Origin: Melittangium boletus DSM 14713
Lineage (GTDB): Bacteria > Myxococcota > Myxococcia > Myxococcales > Myxococcaceae
Length of the DNA: 64,000 bases
Reading direction: 5' to 3'
Assembly: GCF_002305855.1 (NCBI RefSeq)
Contig: NZ_CP022163.1
Location: forward strand, 5,208,292-5,272,291
The notes beneath the pieces were generated by a model. It was not told the origin of the DNA, did not search any database, and was given only the letters and a program-made list of their open reading frames with translations. Below are positions 1-9,433 of this stretch, in pieces. The position numbers and the translations under genes are program-made. Positions within the stretch are counted from its first letter, which is position 1. Each line of letters starts with the position of its first letter.

Positions 1-3000
1 GGCGAAATACTCCCAGCCCACCATGCCCAGCTCGCGCCCCAGGTGCATGAAGCGCTCCTGGTCCTGCATGGCGCCCTGCAAGTCGTTGCGCGCCACCCAG
101 AGGTTGCGGCGGTTGCAGATGGCGCTGCCCAGGTGCAGCCGGTCTCCGCGCTCGGTGCACGCGGCGATGACTTCCTCGAAGAGCCGTTCCGCCTCGTCGA
201 TGCGGCCGATGTTGGGGAGGATGACGCCGAGCAGCAGCTGCGCCACCACGCGCGACTCGTAGCCCGCGTCCCCCAGCTTCCGCGCGCGCTCGGCCGCCTC
301 CTGCAGGGGCTCGCAGCAATCCTCCCACCGGCCATTGCGGAACTGCGCGCGCCCCAGGCCGAGCAGCAGCCGCACCTGGAGCAGGGGCGACTTGTGGTTG
401 CCGGCGAAGGCCATCTCCTGGGCCGCGTACACCCGCTCCTCGGAGCGCGCGTAGTCGTTGATCCAGTCGTAGGCCATGGCCTCTTCCAGCATGAGGTCCA
501 CCTCGTCCGCGGGCGCCCCGAGCTGACGGGCCAGCTCGCGCGCCCCGGCGAAGTCCGCCAGCGAGTCCTCGTAGCGCCCCACGCGGTAGCGCATGAGCCC
601 CCGGCCCCGGAGCACGGTGAGGCGGCGCCGCCGGTCCTCGGGATCCAACAGCTCCAGCGCGCGCGTATAGGTGGACTCGGCCTCGATATAGGCGTGGCGG
701 CCGCGCGCGGACTCGGCCAGGTCGATGTAGAGCGCGGCGGCCTCGTCGCGCAGGCCGGCGGCGGCGGCGTGGAGGGCCAGACGTGGCAGGCGCTGACGCT
801 CGGCGGCGCCCGCCTCGCTCAGGTAGTAGCGGAAGGCGGCGCGGTGGATGCGCTCGCGGTCCGCCTCGGGCAGGGAGCGCTCCACCGTGACGCGCAACAG
901 CTCGTTGCGGAAGCTCAGGCCCTCCTGGCGGTGGGACAGGAGCAGCCCCAGGTCCAGCAGCCGGCGCGTGGCGTGGCGGGGATCCAACGGGAAGTCCGAG
1001 GCGCCGCCCTCTTCCTCCAGCTCGAACACCACGCCCTCGGCCTCGGCGGCGGTGAAGTCCGGGCCGAGCAGCGCGCACAACCGCGCGTGCGCCGCCAGCT
1101 CCACCGGCAGCGCCCCGAGCTCCCGGTCCGCGAGCCAGTCGACGAGCCGCAGCTCGGGCATCCGGTTCAGCTCGTCCGTGGCGAGGAACCAACTGCCACC
1201 GCTCGGGCGCTGGCGCACGAGCCCCTGGCGCTTGAGGCCGCGCACCAGCTCCACCAGGAAGAGGGGCACGCTCTGGGCCCGCGCGGCGAGGCCCTCGAGC
1301 ACGGCGGCGGGCACGTTCTCCGCGGGGCGCAGGAGCGCGCGGCACAGCTCCATGGCGCTCGGGGGCGACAGGGGGCCGAGCGGCAACACGCGGCGGTAGG
1401 CGGCGCGCGTGCCCCACGAGGGGCGGATGCGCTCGAAGCCCGGCCGCGCGAGCACGCACACCCACAGGGGCAGATGGGACTCGGCGAGCGCGGCGTACTC
1501 CAGCGCGTCCAGGGCCGTCTCCTCGGCGTAGTGCGCGTCGTCGAGGATGAGGCACAGGCGCTGGCGGCGGGCCCGCGCGGCGAGCAGCTCGCCCGTGGCG
1601 CGCATGGCCAGCGAGCGCAAGGCGCCCGGGGCCGCGGCCCAGTTCTGGAGTCCGGCCGCGCCGGGGGCCAGCCAGCCCAGGGTGGAGGCCACGCCGGGCC
1701 ACAGCTCCTGGGCGAGCTGCGCTCCGAGCAGCTCCGTGCACGTGGCGCGGCCCTCCAGCTCGGAGCCCGTCAGGTCGTACTCGTTGCGGAAGCCGTAGAG
1801 CGCGCCGCGCAGGAGCATGCGCAGGGTGCCCTCGGGATCGCCCTGCACCGGCTCTCGGGCGCGCCACGCGGCGATGCGCGTGTGGGGCAGGGCCATGTGC
1901 AGCTGCTGGGCGAGCGCGGCGCTCAGGTGCGTCTTGCCGTGGCCCCGGTCTCCCAGCACGGTGAAGAGCGTGGGCGCCTTCTCCGCCATCGCCTGGCCCG
2001 CGCTCTCCAGCAGTTCGGCCAGCTCACTGCCGCGGCCCACCAGCACGCCGCTGCCATGCTGGAGGATGGTGACGTCCTCGGGGCCCGTGATGGGGGAGGC
2101 GTTGCGGAAGATGCCCTCGCGGCCCGGAACGGGCTCGCACAAGAGGTCCGGCAGGGCCTCGGCCGCCGCGCCGGTGAGCAGCAGCGTGGAGGGATCCTGC
2201 TCGGTGGGGTAGCGATCCCGGCGCGAGAAGATGGGGCCCAGGTAGCGGGCGGGGCCTCCGGGGCGGCGCTGCACCGTCACCGTGGCCACGTCCACCAGCG
2301 CCGCGGGGGCCAGGTTCTGCGCGGCGAGCCCTTCCGCCGCCTGCCGGGCGCGCTGCACCGGATTCTCCCCGGCGTCGGGGTCGAACGCCCCGGCGAAGCG
2401 CGTGCCCTCGTGGAAGGCCATCTGCCCGCCGAAGCCCGCGAGCGCCTTCTGCACGGTGACGGGGTTGGCGCCCGAGCGGAAGAAGAGCACCGCCACCGAG
2501 CGCCGCACGCCGGGAGCCGTGGGGGGCGGAGGCTTGTCGGGCGGGGGCGTCTTCTCGGGGAGCGGACCGGGCGGCTTGCTGGCGTGGGCCAGGGCCTCCT
2601 GGAGCGCGGAGCGCAGGTCGGCCACGGACTCGAAGCGGCGCTCGCGCTCCTTGGCGAGGCAGCGCAGCACCACCTGCTCGAGCGCGGGCGGGACGGGCGC
2701 GAGCTCCGAGGGCCGCAGCGGCCGGCGCGCCAGGTGCGCCTGGATGACGTCCGCGGTGGGGCCGAAGAAGGGCGGGCGCCCGGTGAGCATCTCGTAGAGG
2801 AGCACCCCCAGGGAGTAGAGGTCCGAGCGGATGTCGAGGCCCTGGTGGCCGGAGCACTGCTCGGGGGACATGTACTCGGCGGTGCCCGCGAAGGACTCGC
2901 CCACGGGCGGGGTGGGCTCGTCGGCGGCGGGGAGGACCGGAGCGCCCGAGGGCCGGGCGAGGCCGAAGTCGAAGAAGCCCGCGCGCGGGGCGTCCTCGTC

Positions 3001-3522
3001 GAGGAAGACGTTCTCCGGCTTGAGGTCCCCATGGAGGAAGCCCTGGCCGTGCACGTGCTCGAGCGCGTCGAGCAGGGCGCTCGCGCGCGGGGCGAACTCG
3101 GACAGGGGCATGGGGCCGGAGAGCTGGGCCAGCCGCTGGGCCAGGGTGGGCCAGGCGATGAGCTGCATGACGAGGTAGGGGGTGCCCTCCGGGAGCACCC
3201 CGCTGTCGTGCACGGCGGGCACCGTGGGCGGACCGATGGCGCGCAGCACCTGGGCCTCGCGCTCCAGCTGGAAGCGCGCCAGGGCCACCTCGGAATGGGC
3301 GACCTTGATGGCCACCTGGAGGCCATCCATTTCCCGGCGGGCGGCGTAGAGAGTGCCGAAGCCCCCGCGCGCCACCTCGTGTTCCAGCTGGTACCCGGCG
3401 ATCCGACGCCATGGCACCGTCCGGCCGCTCGCCGCTGCATGCGAGTCGGTCGGAGTGGCTCCCCGAGGACAATGCGCGTGGGCCCCCTCCCAACGCTGTC
3501 CGCATGTCACGCACCGCGGCAC
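1..3522 (-). CDS. PknK-type Ser/Thr kinase fused to ATPase and TPR-like region (3' end outside window)
   Basis: The protein opens with a possible zinc ribbon (Cys4, Cys7, His15/His17, Cys18), then a protein kinase domain from about residue 40. It has a glycine loop ARGGFGTLY, an AIK lysine, HGDLKPEN near 164, FDFGLAR near 185 and YMSPEQ. The catalytic loop reads HGD instead of HRD, so it is a non-RD kinase. A Pro-rich linker leads to an AAA/STAND ATPase with P-loop GDRGHGKT near residue 525. An LILDDAH segment, a possible Walker B, follows, and then a long helical TPR-like region that is still open at position 1. This is the architecture of PknK and AcoK-type signalling kinases, which usually phosphorylate regulators. 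The start is a GTG chosen because the zinc-ribbon cysteines are in frame directly after it; no other start gives this frame. It lies 168 bases downstream of the FAAL fusion gene and may be transcribed separately. Substrate unknown. Confidence 0.85.
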   Translation of the reverse strand, partial: MPRCVTCGQRWEGAHAHCPRGATPTDSHAAASGRTVPWRRIAGYQLEHEVARGGFGTLYAARREMDGLQVAIKVAHSEVALARFQLEREAQVLRAIGPPTVPAVHDSGVLPEGTPYLVMQLIAWPTLAQRLAQLSGPMPLSEFAPRASALLDALEHVHGQGFLHGDLKPENVFLDEDAPRAGFFDFGLARPSGAPVLPAADEPTPPVGESFAGTAEYMSPEQCSGHQGLDIRSDLYSLGVLLYEMLTGRPPFFGPTADVIQAHLARRPLRPSELAPVPPALEQVVLRCLAKERERRFESVADLRSALQEALAHASKPPGPLPEKTPPPDKPPPPTAPGVRRSVAVLFFRSGANPVTVQKALAGFGGQMAFHEGTRFAGAFDPDAGENPVQRARQAAEGLAAQNLAPAALVDVATVTVQRRPGGPARYLGPIFSRRDRYPTEQDPSTLLLTGAAAEALPDLLCEPVPGREGIFRNASPITGPEDVTILQHGSGVLVGRGSELAELLESAGQAMAEKAPTLFTVLGDRGHGKTHLSAALAQQLHMALPHTRIAAWRAREPVQGDPEGTLRMLLRGALYGFRNEYDLTGSELEGRATCTELLGAQLAQELWPGVASTLGWLAPGAAGLQNWAAAPGALRSLAMRATGELLAARARRQRLCLILDDAHYAEETALDALEYAALAESHLPLWVCVLARPGFERIRPSWGTRAAYRRVLPLGPLSPPSAMELCRALLRPAENVPAAVLEGLAARAQSVPLFLVELVRGLKRQGLVRQRPSGGSWFLATDELNRMPELRLVDWLADRELGALPVELAAHARLCALLGPDFTAAEAEGVVFELEEEGGASDFPLDPRHATRRLLDLGLLLSHRQEGLSFRNELLRVTVERSLPEADRERIHRAAFRYYLSEAGAAERQRLPRLALHAAAAGLRDEAAALYIDLAESARGRHAYIEAESTYTRALELLDPEDRRRRLTVLRGRGLMRYRVGRYEDSLADFAGARELARQLGAPADEVDLMLEEAMAYDWINDYARSEERVYAAQEMAFAGNHKSPLLQVRLLLGLGRAQFRNGRWEDCCEPLQEAAERARKLGDAGYESRVVAQLLLGVILPNIGRIDEAERLFEEVIAACTERGDRLHLGSAICNRRNLWVARNDLQGAMQDQERFMHLGRELGMVGWEYFA

Positions 3523-3690
3523 GCGGCACAGTCTACCACCCCCTGGGCCCGCCCTCCTTCAAATGACCTCGGACGGTGGACATCGGGTGGCGCTCCAGGT
3601 CACCCCCTGTGTTCACCTTGCGCCAGAATCCCACCTGGTGGAGCGGGTCCAGCCCATCCAACCCATACGGGGAGTGGGATATCCGGGCCA

Positions 3691-6600
3691 CTACCCGGTG
3701 CCAAAGCGGGCGCGGAACATCCCCACCAGGTCCTCATCCAGGAGGTAGTCCTCCACATAGGGCCGGGCGGCCTCGAGGCGCAGTTCGCGCAGCTTGCGGT
3801 AGTGCAGCTCCAGGTCCCGGAGCGTGGGCGTGCCCACCAGACACGGCGCGTCCGTGAAGCGCGAGCTGAGGATGCTGGAGAAGACACAGCCCATGAGGGT
3901 GTCCTCGGTGGGGTGCAGCAGCTTGAGCGCCGCGCGGATGCGCTGGTCCCACCCCGTGGCGAAGGTGAGCTCGCGGATTTCCCCCACGGGCCGGTGGCTG
4001 CGCAGGGCCCCCGCCTCGCTGAAGAGCACGTCGCGCTTCTCCTGGAAGCGGCGGATGGCGCGGCGAGGCTCGAAGCAGTGGGGCGCCGAGTCGTCCACCA
4101 CCAGCGTGCCGGGCCGCAGCCGGTTCACGTCGAGCAGGTGGGGCACGTTCGTGGCGCTGAGCACCAGCGAGGAGGCGTACACCTCGTCGGGCACGCTGTC
4201 GCCGGAGACGAGCGTCACCTCCACCGGGCCGCGGTAGCCCGGCTCCAGGCTCAGCTCCTCGAGGAGCCGCACCAGGTGCTCCCGCCGGGCGGGCACGTCG
4301 CACAGCCGCAGCGAGCTTGGCGGGGGCAGGGTGCGCAGCAGCAGGCGGAGGATGGCGGTGCCGATGGAGCCCGCGCCCAGCAGCGTCACGTGCTCCTCCT
4401 CCATGCGGCGCCCGCCCGCGCCGAGCACCCGCTCCACCATCATCACGAAGCAGGCGGCGGTGGTGGCGTGGCCGGTGGTGAAGCGGGGCAGTCCCTCCCG
4501 GCCGCGCGTGGCCTCCTCGAGGGCGCGCCCGTAGTCCGTGGCCGAGGGCACCAGCCCCGTGAGGGACACCGTGTCGGCTCCCAGCCGGGCCGCTTCCTCC
4601 AACCCCCGGATGACGCCCCCCACGGTGCGTTGCCGGTCCACGTAGAGCTCCGCGTCCTCCAGGGGCAGCACCACCAGCCCGATGCGGCCGAGGAACGTCT
4701 CGTACACGGTGACGAGCGTGGCCTCGTCGCGCAGGCAGTCGCGGATGAACTCGCGCGGGGTGAGCTGGAGCTGGTCCAGGAAGGCGCGCGGCAGGGTGGC
4801 CAGCGCCACGGCGTCCACGGACAGCTTCGCGCTGTACTTCACCTCGCGCGAGGCGCGCCGCCGCTCCGGGGCCGCGTCGCTGTAGACGTCCGTCACGTTC
4901 ATGAGGTGCACGGCGCTCTCGGGCAGCGTGGGCCCGGCGTAGTAGAGCGGGAAGAGCACCTTCTCGAAGAGCACCGGGAAGGACAGCCGCGAGGAGACGA
5001 TCGCTTCCAGCCGGGGATCCAACGTCAGGTGCGCGTGGGGCCGCTCCTCGCGCAGGTGCACGAGCAGCCGCTCCCAGATGTGCAGCACGGAGAGCATGTC
5101 CAGGAAGTCGGGGCCCTGGAACTGGTGCGGAAAGGGCGCGGGCCGCGTGGTGGTGCCGTTGCCCTCGGCCGCCAGGAAGACGCGCACGGTGTGGGCCAGC
5201 AGGTTCAGCATGGCGAGGAAGTTCGCGTAGAACTCCCGATCCGTGGCCACCTGGCGCATGGGGAGCACCGAGTCCAGGTCCGCGAAGGTGCCGTTGAGCA
5301 GGACGTTCTGCGGCTCGATGCACTGGCCATTCTTGAAGTGCTGGATGTCGCTCGGGAAGTAGCCGAGCAGCAGCAGGCGCGCGGTGAGCCGCACCCAGGA
5401 GTCGACCACGGCGCCGGGGTCCAGGTTGTGCTTGAGCGTGGCGTAGATGAGGCGCGTGTTGGTGAACCCCCCCGAGCCCGTGCGCTGGCTTTCCTGGGCG
5501 AGCGTGCCGGCGAAGTGGCTCACCCGGGGGAAGGGCGCCTGGGGGAACCAGTACACGTAGCAGGCGAGCCCCTCGCGCAGCTCGCCCTCGGCGATGCCCA
5601 GCGTGAAGCCGGAGAGCAGGGGCAGGAGCCGGGCCCGGAAGCGCGCCGCCACGTCCTCGCTCCAGCGCACCACCAGCAGCGGCACGGGCAGTCCGCCCGG
5701 AGCGCCGTACTCCTCCAGGAAGCGGCCCTGGACCTCGGCCGCGCGCCGCGCCTCGGTGAGCGCCTCGGGCAGCGTGAGCGCGCCGGGCACCTTGCGCTCC
5801 TGCAACAGGAAGTACTCCAGCGTGTTCGTCACCGAGTGCTTCGCATGGCGCTCGAAGAGCCGCTGTTGCATGAGCTGGAGGAATCCCGCCTGGTCCTCGC
5901 AGCGCACCTCGGTGCCCTTGAGGGCGATCACGCTCTCGCCGGGGCCGCGCCGGTAGAAGGCGCGGAAGTGACCCGGAGGCCGGAAGTGCTCGCCGGTGTC
6001 GAAGGTGCCGTTGGTGGGAGGCACGGGCAGCTCCCGCCTCAGCCGCTCCAGGGCCTCGGCCACCCAGGGCTCGGCCTCGCCGAGGTGGCGCCAGAGCGCG
6101 GGGGCCTCGCGCGCCACGTCCCAGGCGATGGAGAAGGCGCCGGACGCGGCGGGCTTCGGCGCCTGGGGCGCACGGGCATGGTTCTCCAGGAGCTGGCGCA
6201 GCTCCAGCTGTTGCATCGAGTCCAGGCCGAGCTCCGCCAGGGAGCGCGAGGGATCCACCGCCTCGGGGGCGGTACCGAGCAGCCGCGCCAGGTGTTCGCG
6301 CAGGAAGGCGGTGGAGTCCCGAGGCGCGGGCCGCGCGGTGTGCAGGACGTCCAGCGTCTGGGCGAGGAAGTCCTGGCGGCAGGCGTGGCGTTGAATCTTG
6401 CCGCTGGACGTCTTGGGAATGGAGCCCGCGCGCACGAGCACGAGCGTGTCGAGGTGCAGGCCATGGGCCTCGGCCACCGCGCGCCGCACGGCGTGGGTGA
6501 GGGAGTCCAGGTCCTCGTGCTCCCGCTCGCGTTGGACTTCCTGGACGACGACGAGCCGTTCCTCGCTCCCCGAGTCCAGCGCGAAGGCGGCGCCACAGCC

Positions 6601-8088
6601 GGGGCGCAGGGCGGGGTGGCTGTCCTCGACGGTGCGCTCGATGTCCTGGGGCGCGTGGTTGCGGCCCCGGATGATGACCAGATCCTTGAGCCTGCCGGAG
6701 AAGAACAGCTCGCCCTCGCGCAGGAAGCCGATGTCTCCGGTGCGCAGCCAGGGGCCCTCGCCGGTATCGGCGCACACAGCGCGGAAGGTGTGCTCGCTCT
6801 CCTCCGGCCGGTTCCAGTAGCCCTGGGCCACGCTGGGGCCCGACACCCAGATTTCCCCCGTCCGCTCCGGGGCCTGGCGCACGCGGGTGATGGGGTCCAC
6901 GATGGCCACGCGCAGCTCGCTGCCCGCGTGTCCCAGGCCCACCACGCGCCGGGTGCCGGTCCGCCCCTCGGGCCGCTCGACGACGTGGCCGGTCTCCAGC
7001 GCCGCGCCCTCCACGGTGAGCACCCTCGGCCCTCCCTCCGCGCGCTTCCCCGTCGTCATGAGCGTGGCCTCGGCGAGGCCGTAGAGGGGATGGAACGCCT
7101 CGGCGCGGAAGCCCTGGGGCGCGAACGCGCGAGCGAAGCGCTCCAGGGTGTCGGGACGCACGGGCTCGGCGGCGTTGAAGGCCTGGTGCCAGCAGCTCAG
7201 GTCGAGCCCCGCCGCCTCCTCGGGCGTCACCTTCCGGGTGCACAGGTCGAAGGCGAAGTTGGGCCCTCCACTGATGGTGGCGCGGTAGCGGGAGATGGCG
7301 CGTGGCCAGCGCGAGGGCCGCCGCAGGAAGCTCTCCGGGGGCAGGAGCACCATGGAGAAGCCCGCGTACACGGCATGCATCACACAGCCGATGAGTCCCA
7401 TGTCGTGGTACATGGGCAGCCAGCTCACGCCCACGCTCTGCTCCGTGGTGCCGAGGGCGCGTTGCATGACGAGCTGGTTGTGCAGCAGGTGGGAGTGGGT
7501 GAGCCGCACGCCCTTGGGCAGCGAGGTGGAGCCCGAGGTGTATTGGAGGAAGGCGAGCGAGCCGGGCGTCACGTCCGGGGGCCGCCAATCCGCCTCCACT
7601 CCGGGCCCCAGCGCGTCGGTGGCCACCCAGTGCAGGGACGCGAGCTCCGGTGCCTGACTGGCCAGGGTGTCCACCCACTCGCGGATGACGTGGGTGGTGA
7701 GCACCCGGGTGGCCTGGGCGTCCTGGGCGATGGCGCGCAGCCGCGGCAGGGTCCGGTTCAGGCGCGAGGGATCCGGCGGATACACCGGCACGGCCACGAC
7801 GCCCGCGTACAGCGCGCCGAAGAAGGCGGCGACGAAGTCCAGGCCGAAGGGGTAGAGCAGCAGGGCCCGCTCGCCGGCCCGGGTCTGCCGTTGCAGGGTG
7901 GCGGCGATGGCGCGGGCCCGCCGGTCCAGCTCCGCGAAGTCCCAGTGCCGCGTTTCCGTCTCTCCGTCTTCCAGGAGGGTGAAGACGCGGCGGGCGGGCT
8001 GTTCGAGCGCCCTGCCTCGGAGGAGTTCCACCCACGTTGAACCGGTTTCACGCCGGACCACGGTCGGGGATTTCATGTCGCTCGGCAC
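3691..8088 (-). CDS. FAAL - ACP - unknown region - acyl-ACP reductase-like fusion (predicted fatty acid to fatty aldehyde)
   Basis: Residues 1 to about 570 are a fatty acyl-AMP ligase of the ANL superfamily: P-loop YTSGSTSLPKG, LYGLAEATL, LRTGDIGFL and the C-terminal SSGKIQR. An acyl carrier protein follows, with LGLDSMQQLEL holding the phosphopantetheine serine near 623. Residues about 690-1110 match no family I recognise. The last 350 residues resemble cyanobacterial long-chain acyl-ACP reductase (AAR). They share an RFTTGHATTA segment, a Rossmann loop LLGAGSIGTAI near 1238, and LMGCVFSSIL near 1399, where the Cys falls at the position of the AAR catalytic Cys. Inference: a free acid is adenylated, loaded on the internal ACP and released by reduction to an aldehyde. 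FAAL and ACP assignments are secure; the AAR match rests on remembered family sequence. The start is GTG at 8088; an ATG four codons in (8076) is equally possible. Confidence 0.9.
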   Translation of the reverse strand: MPSDMKSPTVVRRETGSTWVELLRGRALEQPARRVFTLLEDGETETRHWDFAELDRRARAIAATLQRQTRAGERALLLYPFGLDFVAAFFGALYAGVVAVPVYPPDPSRLNRTLPRLRAIAQDAQATRVLTTHVIREWVDTLASQAPELASLHWVATDALGPGVEADWRPPDVTPGSLAFLQYTSGSTSLPKGVRLTHSHLLHNQLVMQRALGTTEQSVGVSWLPMYHDMGLIGCVMHAVYAGFSMVLLPPESFLRRPSRWPRAISRYRATISGGPNFAFDLCTRKVTPEEAAGLDLSCWHQAFNAAEPVRPDTLERFARAFAPQGFRAEAFHPLYGLAEATLMTTGKRAEGGPRVLTVEGAALETGHVVERPEGRTGTRRVVGLGHAGSELRVAIVDPITRVRQAPERTGEIWVSGPSVAQGYWNRPEESEHTFRAVCADTGEGPWLRTGDIGFLREGELFFSGRLKDLVIIRGRNHAPQDIERTVEDSHPALRPGCGAAFALDSGSEERLVVVQEVQREREHEDLDSLTHAVRRAVAEAHGLHLDTLVLVRAGSIPKTSSGKIQRHACRQDFLAQTLDVLHTARPAPRDSTAFLREHLARLLGTAPEAVDPSRSLAELGLDSMQQLELRQLLENHARAPQAPKPAASGAFSIAWDVAREAPALWRHLGEAEPWVAEALERLRRELPVPPTNGTFDTGEHFRPPGHFRAFYRRGPGESVIALKGTEVRCEDQAGFLQLMQQRLFERHAKHSVTNTLEYFLLQERKVPGALTLPEALTEARRAAEVQGRFLEEYGAPGGLPVPLLVVRWSEDVAARFRARLLPLLSGFTLGIAEGELREGLACYVYWFPQAPFPRVSHFAGTLAQESQRTGSGGFTNTRLIYATLKHNLDPGAVVDSWVRLTARLLLLGYFPSDIQHFKNGQCIEPQNVLLNGTFADLDSVLPMRQVATDREFYANFLAMLNLLAHTVRVFLAAEGNGTTTRPAPFPHQFQGPDFLDMLSVLHIWERLLVHLREERPHAHLTLDPRLEAIVSSRLSFPVLFEKVLFPLYYAGPTLPESAVHLMNVTDVYSDAAPERRRASREVKYSAKLSVDAVALATLPRAFLDQLQLTPREFIRDCLRDEATLVTVYETFLGRIGLVVLPLEDAELYVDRQRTVGGVIRGLEEAARLGADTVSLTGLVPSATDYGRALEEATRGREGLPRFTTGHATTAACFVMMVERVLGAGGRRMEEEHVTLLGAGSIGTAILRLLLRTLPPPSSLRLCDVPARREHLVRLLEELSLEPGYRGPVEVTLVSGDSVPDEVYASSLVLSATNVPHLLDVNRLRPGTLVVDDSAPHCFEPRRAIRRFQEKRDVLFSEAGALRSHRPVGEIRELTFATGWDQRIRAALKLLHPTEDTLMGCVFSSILSSRFTDAPCLVGTPTLRDLELHYRKLRELRLEAARPYVEDYLLDEDLVGMFRARFGTG

Positions 8089-8235
8089 TCCGCGAAGGGA
8101 GGCCGTCGCGGGATGCGACGGTGCCGGAAAGCTTCATCCGGTGTTCCCTTCGCATCAATGCCTTCGCACTCGTGTCCATGGCACCGCCCCCGAGTCCAGG
8201 GGACTCGAGGGCGGACAGGCCGGACAGGGCCGGAT

Positions 8236-9255
8236 TTAGCGCGGGGGGGAGCGGGTGGCGCGGGCGGTCGCCGTCTTGCGGCGGCTGGCCAGCGCGAGCG
8301 CCGTCAGCACTCCGGCCACGAGCACGGGCATGCCACCCGTCGCGGAAGCGCCGCAGCCCGCGGCCGCCATGGCCTCCTCGGGGGAGGCGTTGCCGGGGAC
8401 AAGGCCCGCGGTGCCGGGCGAGGTGCCCGTGGGCAGCTGGGCGATGGCGCCCGAGTCACCCGCGGCCCCGTCGGAGTCGGGCGGGCCCTCGGAGGGGTCG
8501 GCCTGCTCGGGGACGGGAGCCGACTCGGGCTCCGCGGCGGCCACCTCGTTGGAGATCACGTCCTCGCGGTGGGTGCTCTGGGTGAAACCATCGTGGTAGA
8601 CGATGCCCTCCGGGGCGATGGACGCATCACGGTACAGGCCCAGCTTGAGGTAGTTGCTCTGGTTGGAGAACTGCGTGGCCATGTACGTCTTGGGCACGAC
8701 GACCTTGCCGTCATGGAACAGCTCGATGAAGCCGGTGTCCTTCTTGGGCGACCACTTCACGTGCAGCACGAAGTCATTCCAGTGCTCGCGCTGCAGGGGC
8801 TTGGTCCAGAGGATCTTCCCGCTGCTGCCGCCCACGCGCAGCTTCATCTGATCTCCCGCCACGTACATCTCGAGCGGGGGAGAGCCGCTGTTGCCCTCCT
8901 GGTGCCACTGGGTGAAGAGCGCCCACTTGTTCGACTTGGGGAAGCTCTGGGGGAAGAGCGTGCTCCACTTGTAGTAATACTCGGAGCCGGGGGTCTCGTG
9001 GCTCAGGTAAACCAATTCATTGCGGTTGCCACTGGCGTTGATGGGATTGTCTCCCTTTCGCACGGTGACCTTGAGCGCGTATTTGCCCTCGCGAACGGGC
9101 GAATTGACGACCAGCAGGCGGTTCGAGTTCACGCTCTGCTCTTTGTCCCACTGCGAGAGGTTGCCCGTCTCGAGGTCGCCCTTCCACACGACGGCGGCCG
9201 AGGCCAGGGTGGGCAGTAGCAGCGCGAGGGGGGCAATGTTCAACAGTCGCTTCAA
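8236..9255 (-). CDS. Secreted polysaccharide lyase with MYXO-CTERM tail
   Basis: A signal peptide (LKRLLNIAPLALLLPTLASAA) precedes a heparin-lyase/PL20-like beta-jelly-roll domain. Recognisable segments are GNRNELVYLS, SNKWALFTQWHQEG and a VYHDGF strand near the end. These fit the Polysacc_lyase family that cleaves uronate-containing glycans, though the exact substrate cannot be read. After about residue 235 comes an acidic Pro/Ser/Gly-rich linker. The tail has Gly-Cys-Gly, a hydrophobic helix and an RRK cluster, which is the MYXO-CTERM signal for myxobacterial cell-surface sorting. The start is taken as TTG at 9255 because AAAGGA lies six bases upstream and the signal peptide begins there. 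The longer frame from 9345 would add 30 residues in front of the signal peptide. It is a single gene, 180 bases from fghA. Confidence 0.82.
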   Translation of the reverse strand: MKRLLNIAPLALLLPTLASAAVVWKGDLETGNLSQWDKEQSVNSNRLLVVNSPVREGKYALKVTVRKGDNPINASGNRNELVYLSHETPGSEYYYKWSTLFPQSFPKSNKWALFTQWHQEGNSGSPPLEMYVAGDQMKLRVGGSSGKILWTKPLQREHWNDFVLHVKWSPKKDTGFIELFHDGKVVVPKTYMATQFSNQSNYLKLGLYRDASIAPEGIVYHDGFTQSTHREDVISNEVAAAEPESAPVPEQADPSEGPPDSDGAAGDSGAIAQLPTGTSPGTAGLVPGNASPEEAMAAAGCGASATGGMPVLVAGVLTALALASRRKTATARATRSPPR

Positions 9256-9261
9256 TCTCTG

Positions 9262-9267
9262 TCCTTT
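9262..9267 (-). promoter_or_regulatory. Ribosome binding site fixing the lyase TTG start
   Basis: On the minus strand AAAGGA sits six bases before TTG at 9255. It decides for this start over the longer upstream frame, which has no comparable site in front of its first codon. Confidence 0.55.
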
Positions 9268-9433
9268 CGTCGTTGAGCCCACAAGGACAAGTGGCGTCTT
9301 TTTCAACTTCCCGCGATGCCTCCCTGTCACCCCTCCGAGTGACAAGATCCCGCTTCCTGGCTCGTGTTCCCGCCCGGCGCCCGAGGGCCCGCTGGGTGGC
9401 CCTCGGGGCGAGGAAGCACGAAACCGTGGAGGA

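Noticed and set aside
43..8040. An 8 kb open frame on the plus strand antisense to the kinase and FAAL fusion genes
   Set aside because: Its translation is rich in Arg, Gly, His and Gln with no domain, and it mirrors the codon bias (rare TTA, CTA, TCA) of the sense genes. The sense frames have clear catalytic motifs.
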